Source: Blastomussa wellsi (lineage: Eukaryota > Cnidaria > Anthozoa > Scleractinia > Plerogyridae). From it: a DNA stretch of 64,000 nucleotides. The translations under genes and the position numbers were made by a program. The stretch is from the NCBI GenBank assembly GCA_947652115.1, contig OX393564.1:23655076-23719075 (forward strand), written 5' to 3'. The notes beneath the pieces were generated by a model, which was not told the DNA's origin, made no database searches, and worked only from the letters and a program-made list of their open reading frames with translations. Of the stretch, positions 41,957-53,900 are shown piece after piece; positions within the stretch are counted from its first letter, which is position 1, and the number at the start of each line of letters is the position of its first letter.

Positions 41957-44900
41957 GTAAGCCAGAATTAATTTACTTTTAGTTAGGCTACATGTAGCTT
42001 CTCAGTAACTTTTATGAGGGATTATAAGATAGTTGGGGTGTGGGTGTGCTGGACTATGGATTGAGTGGTCCGGGTTAGAAACCTGATGTGGGCACTGTGT
42101 TGTGCTGTGTTGTGCTGCACTTTACTCTCACTGATAGTGTCTCTCCACTCATGCATATATAATGGATACGTGCATATTCAATGCTGTAGGTAACCCTGTG
42201 ATGGACTGGCATCCCTGCATCTAGGGGGGAGTAGTAATACTCTCAGTTGCTTCATGCTAAGGAAGCTGGGATAAGCTCTGGACTGATGGGTCACTAGGCT
42301 CATATGCAGACAAGCTTTGCCTTGTAGTTTTCCAGTGGTTATCAGGCACAGGGGTTTAATGCAATTTTGAGTAGGAGGGCAAGAGGTTCGTGCATCAACA
42401 ACCACCATCAAAGGCGATGGCATGATTACTGTTGGATTTATTCTATTTCTTCCCCTCCCGATCCCAACATTTATCTTCCCAGCTTATTACACAGAAAATT
42501 CAACATCTAAAGGGGAAAGGGGTGCCAGCTCTAAGAATGCGACTTCTGACAAGCATTTGCATCTTCTTTGGATATTAAGTGTTTCATCTACTTTTTTCTG
42601 TGGTTTAAAGGGGTTGTATGCTTCTAAGATAGTGACAGAAATTATTAAAATTTAATGCACATCAGCATCTACACATCAATTTGTTTTTAATTATATTTTT
42701 GCTTCAAATAGGACTGCTGGAAGCAAGTTAATGTCCGCAAAGCTGTTTTGCCAAAATTGTGGTCGATCTTAAAAAACGGTGGCAGTGGTTGTGCTACAGT
42801 TATCTTCCCTCACTTGCTTCCTTTCTTAAGCAAAGTACCTTCAGAGGTTTGTAATAAAAAGCGCTATTAATCATAACCAAGTTCTTCAAGTGACATTTTG
42901 TGAGTCACATGCAAGATAAACTTCCATCTCGATTTGCAATTTGCTGAGCAGTGGCCTCTGATCTCTCTGGTCAGGAGCATGATTTGTTACCAGCATTCCG
43001 TTACAAAGACCTGCGAAAACACTGGAGCTGTTGGCATCCCATGTAGAGGGAATGTAGCAATGTTGCTTGTCGTTTCATGAATGTCATGATATAATAGCTG
43101 CAGCTACATGTATCGACAGTGTCACCTGACTTTTTATGATACCAAAGTAAAATCTTATACAATTGTATGCTGGACTCAGAAAAAATGGTAGATTATGTAA
43201 CAAAAATTATTACCAGAATGAGTATAAAACATTCATTTGCTTAAACAGGGGTTTTAAAAAAGCCGTCAACTGCTGGAGTTCCACCAGTTACTTGAATTTT
43301 ATGCCACCGGTTACTCTGGTCATAGCAATCAGCATGCAATAAAAAGCTCACTTATAACATTTTGAAACCCATGCTTAAACCCAGTGGATGTAAGACATGA
43401 TTAAAGGGCTAGCCCTTCTAGGTTATTATCCCCAAAAAAGTAAAAAGATAAAAAATTGTAAAAAAATAGAATTAGATTTCTTAGCTTGTGTTTTCTAAGC
43501 ATTTTGTCTTGTTCTTGGGGTGTCTACTCACAGGTAATTGGCAGTGGCTTAGGTTTCTACAAAGAATTCTTCACTAGTTTGCAAGAGGGTCTAATGAAGG
43601 AGCGTGTGCAGAACAGCCCAAGTGAATGTTCGGGGATAATTGCAGCATTTATGGAGTGCCTGAGATTTTGCCTTCTGGGTGGTTTTGATCTCGGTGGGCC
43701 AGATGTTGCATTGCAAGAATATTTGATCAAGGAACAGGTAAGACCAAGAATAGACTGAAACAGGTTGAACTTAAGTTTAGCGAAGCTCCAGTGCATGAAG
43801 CGTGCTGGCCAGCAGAGCACAACATTTTGGAAACCCATCAAGTTGAGAAATTCCTGATAGAATGCTGTGCGAGTATTCAATCTGCAGTTGACTAACATTG
43901 CACCCAGGGTGGAGAAGCAATACTTAACAATAATGTGGTTCGTGCTTTAGCATGCGCCGTCAAGTTGTGGTGCATGCGGGAAGTTTGGAGAGCACGAAAG
44001 AAGCGTAAGAGTTGCCCAAGGTGATAGCTGAGAGCAACTCTAGCTTCTTGAGTGCGCTCCAAACTTCCCAAGTGCGCGATAACTCAATGGTGCATATGAG
44101 CTAAAAACATGAACCAATTGTTTTATAACATTGCCAGTGGAAATGTACATAAAAAAACCTGTGCCACAAAAAAATATTGGTTAAGCGATTTGCTGACATT
44201 ATCAACGTGCTCCATTGGATGATGGAGCATGCTTACATATATTGAAATTGATTGCACGGCTCTGCTAGCTATGTTATAATTCTAGTTGTGTTATGCTTAC
44301 AGAATTATGCACCCACAGGTGCCTGAGCCACTTCTGCTTAAGTGAAGCACTTGGATTAAGAATTTTTTTCTTCTAGCTTTTGTCTGTGTTGAAATCGTCT
44401 TTGGAAAAGCAAAGTAAACTGACACACTCCAATCTTTATCCTCTTGTGGCTGATCTACTGTCGTATCTGTCAATCAAAACTGAAAGTGATTCCAATTCAG
44501 AAGAGGCAGCGGAGGAACAGAAATTGCCGCAGCGATACTGCCACATATTAAAATGGTTCTGGGAAGGCTTCAGTTCGGTATGCTTAGACAACCTCAAAAC
44601 AGCTGTTGGACAAGTGGTAAGTGCTTCTAACTTTTAATTACTCACTAGAGTTTTCAATACAGAGCTATCCACGTGAATATTATAGTATGTCAAAAGGGGC
44701 AGCTCTGTTGGTAAACCAAGGAGAAGCAATCTCATATAAAGTGGACGGGGATGTGAACAGGTGAAATTTGAATTACCGGTAAGATGGATTCCCGAAGTTT
44801 GAGTCAAAAAATGTCTACTCATAGCACGGTAACATTGTTCTGTTGTATTTGAAGCATCTTACTGTAATTCATTTCAAAAGTGACCCTGCGATTAAATTTT

Positions 44901-47900
44901 CAAGCATTCTCGAGAAAATTCATGTACATGTAGCACCTTATCAAAATACTTAAAACGCGTTTTATTTTGTTTAGAACTAACGTAAAATGTGCGTTTTGAT
45001 CAAAATATTGCATAACAATTTTCTCATGCAGGGTCAGCTTGAGAGCTTTTAAAAATCTCAATACGTTCTTTTAATTTACGCCCATAAGCAACACAATGTA
45101 CATCCACATCTTATATGGGAGTCGATAATGAAAATGACGATAATTTTCTGATTTTTTTTTTTCACAGATTGGCGATGGAATTATCAATTCAGTATCACAT
45201 TGTTTCGTTTCTTTGAAATGTCCCTCCAATAGCACGAAGAAACAATACAAAGTTGCATTTACGGATTTGTCTCCTTCTGAACCATTTGATAACAGTTCAA
45301 CAGGGAGTGGAAAAGCTCACTCTCTGAGTGAGTCTTATACTACGTCTGTTAACCTGGAATGGCTTTACAATGGCTACCTGTTAGACTTGGTTTGCAATAT
45401 TTGTTCATTGTGCTTGGACGAAATTTCTCAAAACAATTCACTGCTTCATTTGAAGCTTCTTTCTCTCCTTGTTCCCCATTTCACTTCGACAAAACTCATG
45501 CAAAGATTATTAGATAAGACAAGCGAACAATCTTCACTTTGTTCGGTGTTGGACAACAAAAATTTATCCGTGTTAAGTGAACAATTTCTCAGTCACGCTT
45601 TATTTCCTTGGATCAAGACATCTCTTGAACAATCTCTTGAGGAGACTGGAAATGTTAGTGGTGTTTTCACAGATAGCAGATCTGTGGATTATCTCATTGC
45701 TATTTTCTGCGGGGTTATAAGAACGTTGCCACTCGTTCAACAATTGGAGTTAGTATCAGAATCCTTCCAGGTAAGATGTCGGAATTTGTTGGTTAATTAA
45801 TGCTGAATTAGACTAAAGAGCCGAAGCTTTTTGAATGAATAGTCAACGAGGCACGACTAGCTGTTTTTAATTGGTAAAAACTGAACTAAAATTGAATTCG
45901 GTCCAAAAACTACAATCTTATCCCTCTTGTGCCTCGGGTTCTTAGTCCAATTATTAGATGATACAAATATTTCAAATTGCTTGAGAACGGCGTTCTATTT
46001 AAGCGGGAGTCAACAAAACTGGCAAGGTTTGCTACCTGACCCAACAAAATAAAATTAATATTACCAAAAATATTTGTTTGTTTGGTGAGACCCTGTTCTT
46101 TTGACATATTGCAAGGAGAGTTGGTTTGCCAGAGCTGTGCAAGTGGAATCTTCAGGGTACTATTTTTAAAGTTCTCTGATAAATGGCTCCTTATTGTATT
46201 GTTTCCTTCTCTGTTCAGCAAAACAAAGCGGCCAGTTACTTATACAAAGTTCTTGAAAAGGTAAGAACTGAATTTTATACCATCAGCATGCACTTACTGT
46301 TAGGATTTGATTTAGTTCATGGGGTATACTATTTTATTTTGATCGCTTGTGCTTTTATTACTGGAGACAATTGACGAAGGGAGATTTTTCGAATTGGGTT
46401 GAAGGAATTTAACCTGCACATTGAATAACAGTTAAGACGGTTAAAGATCAAGACCAGTTGTCTATGGTGTGAGAAGTTTAGAAGGAATACGAACAATAAC
46501 AGCGTCGTATGGTGTGTTATTTTTTTGACAGCATCGTAATTGGAGAAGAAGACTACTGCGCTTGTTACTAAAAACACATCCAAACTGGGTGGAGGAGGGG
46601 TGGTTATTGGGATGATAGCGCTAAATCGAATCATCTTTGATAAAGCCGGGTAACCTTTTTCTTTCCTGAGTTGTTCTCTGCAGACTGGACTTGTACTGAA
46701 GACATGCTTCGTTTGTAACGATTTTGAACCCACGTAATGACGAACACATTTCCGTAGTCCCTTTCTACTTTGAATTGATAGATCGTGGTTCCACAGTACA
46801 GTGTACACTAACATCCAGGTTCCTTCTGACGATTGATTGCGTTATAGCCTGCGTAGCCGGCGGGATTTGAGGATGCGAGCTACTCACTCAGCATTCGCGG
46901 GCGAAGCCGCTTTGCCGCGCCGACGACGGCCTCCCCAAAAACAAAAGCACTTCGCCACGAATCCCGCCAGCTACGCAGGCTAATTGCGTTATTCCTCTGA
47001 GCTGTGTTTAGGCATGGCTAGAGCAGTAAAATTGCTCTTTTCGCGTATTTTCTATCTTTAGGGACTCCATTCCGAAGTTGCTGGGGTAATCAAATGGCTT
47101 CAAAGCACAGAAGGAAATGAAAGGCTCCTTGAGTTGTCGAGTTGTTTGGTTCTTCATGTTGGACAGGATACAACTCTTTCTGAAGAAGATCGGAAGACTG
47201 TTTGGAAACTTCTCAAGTTATGCATTGTGACCAAAGGGAAAGGTTAGTTTAGTGTTTTTGTTTTGTTTGTTTTCTGATGTTGTTGTTACTTAGTTTTATT
47301 TCGTCGAGACTATACCCACAGAATTTAAACCACGGGTTCGCTATCTTGGAAAAACAAAAGGTTTGCCAACAGACTATTGAAAGTAAATAAGGGGAAATTA
47401 ACTGCAGTGGTGAATTTGGAAGAGCTGTCGTCTTAGCCTTTTGTCAAAGGAAAATGGAGGGTTGTCGGGTGTTTTTTTTCCCGCTGGAATTTGGAGTTAT
47501 GTTGTTAGAGTATACAGAGAGTATGTATGAATGAGTTAGTTAATTGAACGAGAAACGTTAGTTTATTATATGGGGAGCAAGGTGGTGGCCTGTTCAAGGC
47601 TCTTGCATGGTTGGTAGTCGCAGTTAAACGAAAACAGCGGCGAGCGGGCGAATTTGTTTCAGTCTTGTGCTTATGGCGAGTAGATGTAGCACAGCATAAG
47701 AAGAAAAGTGGGTAGGTAAAAGTGGGTACGTAGGTACTTGGTGTAGTTTTTAATCATTCTGCAGCCAGTTAAGTCGACGTGCTGATCAATAAAGTGCCTG
47801 CTGGACAGCCACCTTCCTTAATAACGTCGAATTTTAAACGGCTGGAGTAACTTTTTGAACATATTCAGGCATATGTTCCTTTAGATATCCCAATCAAACC

Positions 47901-50900
47901 ACGACAGGTATGATAGTTCCATGACGTATCTTCCGAAAAGTGTGTACGTTCTTGTACGCTGTATGTTTGTGGTTTCGTTATGTCCAGTGAAACCACAGGT
48001 CTAAACGACGTCTTTATCAGACAGGCGTACACAATCAGTAACTATCGTAGCTGAAAATATGACGACAACCCTTAGAAATCGTCAATTACAGAAGTGAAAA
48101 TTATATAAGTCAGGGTAAAAGCGGGGTTGCAGCTCGCGGCTTGGTGCTTTTAAAATCTCGATTCGAATCATGCAAATCCGTGTTTTCGCGTCGCACGGTA
48201 AGAAAACAAAGAGACTTCTACGTACACTGATGAGAAGGAACAGAATTACAAAATGTCGCCCAACAATTTGCTTCCATTTATTGCTCGAACAAGGCCGTCT
48301 TCGCCTTCGGGCTTTGCTGGGTGTCATGTGTGCTTGATGAGTAGAAATATGCTCGCTCTCTATACCAATCGACCTCTTTGCTTGGAGGAAGACACAAAAC
48401 GAACGCTCGCATGTATGTCACGTACTCTCCACTGTCCAGATAGGCTGCCACGATCTCGTGATCCAGGGACGGATCCAGGATTTTTCTTAGGATGGAAAGA
48501 ATGACGTAACTAATGGGTGACTTAAGCAGAATGCTAGTTGTATTAGAAAGCCGAAGGTCATTTTAGGGAGGAGGGGGTGCGCACCCCCTACACCCCCCTC
48601 TCCCTAGTTCCGCCCCTGTGATCTACAAAAGATTTGTCCCAATCATTACGAGCTTTCAGACTGGATCTAACAGCTGAAGAAAGACTTTGGCGGGGAAGGG
48701 CATGTCGACCGTGTAAACGATCGTAGTGGGAACTTCGTCATCGTAGATGATTTTGATCCAGTAAGACCGGGAGCCCGTGGCTGCTTCAGTCCAGTCGTCG
48801 TCTTTTTCCAGGTCTTCTTTAAACCACTTGGCTATCTGAAGCTCTTCTTCGTACGAACTAAATCAAATCTTTACTAGCCTGCATTACGATCAGCTTTAAT
48901 CTGAAAATGCGGAGATTACAGGTCAAGGTTTTTAGCCGTGTTTTTGTGTTTTTGTTCCCTCGACAAAGAAGATAGTGGCAAGTTTACCATAGGAAATATA
49001 TCAGTGACGTCATCCATTGTTATTAATGTGCCAACCAGAAAGTTATTGGCTGGTGAAACAAATATCTCTTTTGTTTAACCTTTTGTCAATTTAAATAACA
49101 AAATCAATGTTTGTAAACAAATATCTTCCCTATTCTTGGGTTTCAACGACGTTATAGGGCGGCCATGTTGGGGGTCAAAACAATAGATATTTTCTTCGAA
49201 GGATTTACATAAAAATATAATTTAGTTTCCAGGGGAGAGAAAGGTTATTGTTCTTGACCACCAACATGGCGGCCATGACGTCACTTGCAAGCCAGCAATA
49301 GCGAATTAGCTTCGTTGGCCCATTCAGATCATGTGATGGTACTCCTGGGAGCTGTCTCTTTTAAACCTTTAAACTTAATCGTTTTACATCAATGCATTAG
49401 TTTTCGAAAGATAAAGAAATGGTTCCCGGAGAACGCCAAATGACCCGAGATAGGAAATTTTAAACATATGACACCCAATACTGTACATGTACTTAATTAA
49501 TTAAAAAGACCTGGTTCACTTGGCCGGTTTGTTGCACCATTACAAACCATGTGGTGAAACAGTTGCGTGTATATCAATAAATAATTTTTGGAGGGAAAAA
49601 ACAATTGTCTACAGAATGTCACGTGTTTTGAAAGGGGAAAACAAACATGCCCACGCGTAAAAGGTATATTGGCGAAAATGCAATTAAAAGTAGGCATCGA
49701 ATTCAATAAGCAATGGCCTCCATTATCATTGCGATCAGTCTCTGTTTTGTCTAAAATCGATGGGAGGAACACGAAAATTTGCAAAAAAGCGGGCTACTCG
49801 CGGCTCTTACCTACCCTACTTACTGAGGAGGAATCAAAAACAATTTTATTTCTGTGCCTGCCTGTCTGGCTGTCTGTAATTCTGTGTTTCTGTCTGTCTG
49901 TCTGCAGGTCTGTCTGTCTTTCTACAGGTCTGTCTGTCTGTTTGTTTGTGTTTGGAAACAAAATCTAACCTATTTAGTTGACTCTTGTAGTTGCCATGCT
50001 GGACAATGAACTTGTGGACAAGATTTGTCAGCATTTCCTCAGAATTCTAAGACAGGAAAGTGAACGTGAACAAGAATTGCTGCTGTTGCTGGATATTTTG
50101 CAGATGTTTCTTGCTCACTGTGAAAAGAATGTGAGTCGCCCTATTTTCATTGGTATAAGCTTTTATAACGAGAAAACAATTGAAGATGTGCATGTACATG
50201 AAAGTCGGGAAGAAAAGTAATACCCTCGAATTCTTACACAAACTGGACTTTACATGCACAAAGACTTCTTATACAAAAACTTTTACCGCAAATTTGATGC
50301 AAGTGTGAAGTACCTCGTTACATCTAAATATCATCATGAAGGACTATTCAGTGTTGCGTGAAAACTTGCCATGTTATTGTCTTATTTAAACTGTTTGCTT
50401 TTTGCAGCCTGATGATGTTGTTTCTTCGACCGAAGAACTTCTTCTAGCTGTCTTTCAACTACAGTTGGTTGATATGGTCTCTTATTCATGTAAGGCACAG
50501 AATTGATAGCAATCACTTTAAGCATGTTTCCCGGTTTATGTTTATATATGACCTAGACGCCGCATTCCTGTTAAAGCCAGCGATCGCCCAGCTGAGCAAC
50601 CCATGTAGGAATAGCAACACATCCAGTAACTACATGCCATGAAAGCTGATTCGCTTCTTGTCTCGATAAAACGCCCATAGCATAAAGGGTCATTGCTTTG
50701 TGTTTACTTTTGCAGCAACTGTAACGCAGTCCTTGACAGGGACGTGGCAAACTGGACTAAAAGTGTTCAAGCAATTTCCTTATGAAGTGGGCTCCAATCC
50801 GTGTGAGACACTCCTACTCAAAACAGCCGTGCTTGTTCAAGAAGAGTTGGGGAAGGTCGAAACACTCGAGAGGTATCTTGTCTACCGCTGTTACTTTCCA

Positions 50901-53900
50901 CGTGCTTCATCTAGAATTCTAGGTCATCTTAATTGCCCTGTTCTGTTCGTCATAGAGTGGATACCCTGGCCACCACGGCTGTTAATCTTCTGATGGATTC
51001 GATTCACTTGTCATCTACTGAAGAACCAGAAGGCGAGTCCTTGCCACAGCGAGTGTTCATGGCATTGACATCTAGTGAACAGCAGTTGAATCTTCTCAGG
51101 AATGAATATTCCATGGTAGGTTTGCTGTGATATCTGAACGTTAGCCCAGTTTACCTTTGGAGAATTGGGTGTAGCGGGGGGTGGGGGGAGATCAACTGAG
51201 ATCTTGGGTATGACGATTTTGTGTCAAAGTCCCTTCCACCCCAGTTATTGGTTAATTGTTTGGATAGCCAGATAAAATGCTGACGGGAGGGGGCAGGGGA
51301 TCATCTAGCTTCAATGGCCAACAAAAATGTTGAAAAACCGCATCCTACTCTCCTCAAGCAATGCTTTCTTTTGCCTTTAAGACTCTGCAGAGTACAAAAA
51401 CTGAATGGCATCGAATTGGGAAGCCGGGAGTATCATAAAACTATTGATTTAACAAGTTGACGTCAGTTTTTAATGGGTCTGACCTATTATTGATCATGAA
51501 TTCCGTCATCACATTGTCGAAGTAGCTGTGGATCCACGAGGTGATAACTGACTTCATTTTTGTGTCTGTCGACTTATAATATTCACAGTGAAAATCAACC
51601 TATGAGTGTGCGAAAAATTTTGCAGTTATGCCTCAATTACTTTTGTTGCTTATTGCAGTCTTTAATTTTTCGTTTTGAACTCTGTCATCTTATGAAAAAT
51701 TTACAATCATTCTCAATCTTCCGCATTCCAAGCCATCGGCAAACAACTAGTTCACGGTTTCCTTTGAACTGAGGGCAATTTTAAACATAACGAAAGGTGA
51801 TGTTTTTCATAGTGAACTAAACCCCGTTAAAGTGGATGAGAAATTGGGTGTTGCAGTCGTCTTGAAACTTTTTATTTTCATATTTTGATTAGAATAATAT
51901 CGGAGATGTTATTTCTTAAACCGCGTACCTTTCTCTTTCAGAGTCAGTGGCTGTTGAATCCGCTTTTACAGAGAAAACTCCCAGTCACGTCTGACTTTCA
52001 TGATCAGCCTGGCGAATGTGAATTTGCACTGTCCACTCCTACGAATCATCAGAAAATGATTGTGTTTTCGTCGTGTTTAATCAAGGAGATCCTCTCAGGA
52101 GGGAATGATTCGGCACCAGGCTTCAAGAGCAATGTCATAACAAGAGATTGTTTCGTCCGTCTGTTGCTGGAGACGAGTTGGGTGCAACAGTGGTGTACCT
52201 GTGTTTTGGGTCGCAGTGACATTACCGAGGTGAATACTCACTCGATTCCTAGGGCAAAGCACAATAGCACTTTAGCGGGTGGGGAGGGGGGATTGGTATA
52301 GAAATGCTCCCAGTCTCATCATGCTAAGGAAACCGGGATAAGCTCCGCACTGATGGGCCACAAGGCTCGTGCGCAGTCTTAACGGGACACTGTCACGCCT
52401 GATATATCATATTTTAATAAGTATGGCCTGCAGCGTGCTGCAATTTTGTTTTATTGTCTTACAATAGAAGCAGGAAAATTGGTGAAAGCAAAGAAATGTC
52501 AACAAAGAAGAAAAAATAACTATTAAAAGATTCAAAATTTCACCATAATTTCAGCTTTGATTTCTGGACATCCTGTCCACAAATCAATTTTGATGAAATG
52601 CAATCCACTTCCATCCTTGTAATTTTGTACTACTTCCCCAAAATACCTGTTTTATCTTGCTCTGTGGCATCTTTTTATCAAATTTATTCCTGTATTTGGT
52701 GGCATTTTGGCACAATAATATGGAAATTAGAACGTAACCAAGCGTGACAGTGTCCCTTGATTTTTTAAATAGGGATTTGCCAAGTACAGCAACATTAGCG
52801 ACCAAACCGTGTCCAACCTTCTGGTAAAACTCCGGCAAACTAGTCAATACCTCCTAGAGCACGTCAGGGAGAAACAGTGGATCGAAGCTCTTGTTGCAGA
52901 TGCACTAACACGTTCTCGAACTGAAGGCTTCTTGTGGTGCCTTGTGCTGGACGGCGTCTTAAAAGACCTGCAGCAGCTGGGCGAGCCTCATGAAGTCGCT
53001 TTTCTGTTGCCTGAGGTTCAGTCTTTAGGGTTTCTAGAAGAAAAGGAATGTCAGACTCTTAACACTTTGATATCTCATTTGGACGGTATATACGAGCTGA
53101 AAGTCATCACTGAGCAATATACTGGAATGATACGCGATCAGAACGAAGAAGGTGGTAAGTGGTCAAAGTCTAAGTTCTTCTTGCGTGATCAATACCTTTT
53201 CAAGTTGACAGGTGATGAGAATATATAAGAGCATCAGCTGTGAGATCTCGACCAATTGAAACTGAAATCGTTTATTTTCTCATAGTCAGTAGTTCTCTAA
53301 AGTCTTTCTTCAAATTTAGAAATCTGGCATCTAGGCTTGACCATGAAGTGCACTCCTTGGCTTCTGCTTATTTTTGTTTGTGCCCACCAATGTAACACAT
53401 CATCTACATTAGTGTGACTGCAGTTTTATTGTGCCTTTTAATGTTAACTATGGGTGAACGGTTTGTTTTTGTATGCATTTTACCAGGCCTCTCAGGAAAC
53501 GGAATTTTACTTTTCTTTCGCGAGTTCAAATTGTCACGTCTGTGGTGTGCTTTAAACAGACAGGTCCATGTTACAGTGAGAGGCGATCTTTATTTTTTGA
53601 CTAAGATCAGAAATGTACGCTCGTGCACCCCTACCCCTACAGTTACTATATCCCCGCTCCTTTCACTGTCTTTATCAAAGAGTTATTTGATTCAGTGTGG
53701 TTGCATGCCAATCATTGAATAACCGGTCTAACAAGTATCGTTAATGCTATTGCCCAGGTTTTGCCCGCGTGTTTGCTATCCTCGATGGCTCTCTCCACCA
53801 GTGGTTCAAGCAAACCAAAGGCGTCGAGGAAGCCCTGCTCGAGTACCAGCTAACACTAGCAGAAACTCTGGACGAGCTGGTGGAGTGGAACAAGGCACAT

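Larger units (their letters stand above)
47243..49990. other. 2.7-kb listerin intron between exons 13 and 14
   Basis: Besides the MITE at 48464-48618, the orphan coding exon at 48656-48857 and the TGTC microsatellite at 49853-49945, I recognise nothing. Open frames at 48082-48327, 48253-48504 and 49497-49968 have no domain signal. Confidence 0.5.
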
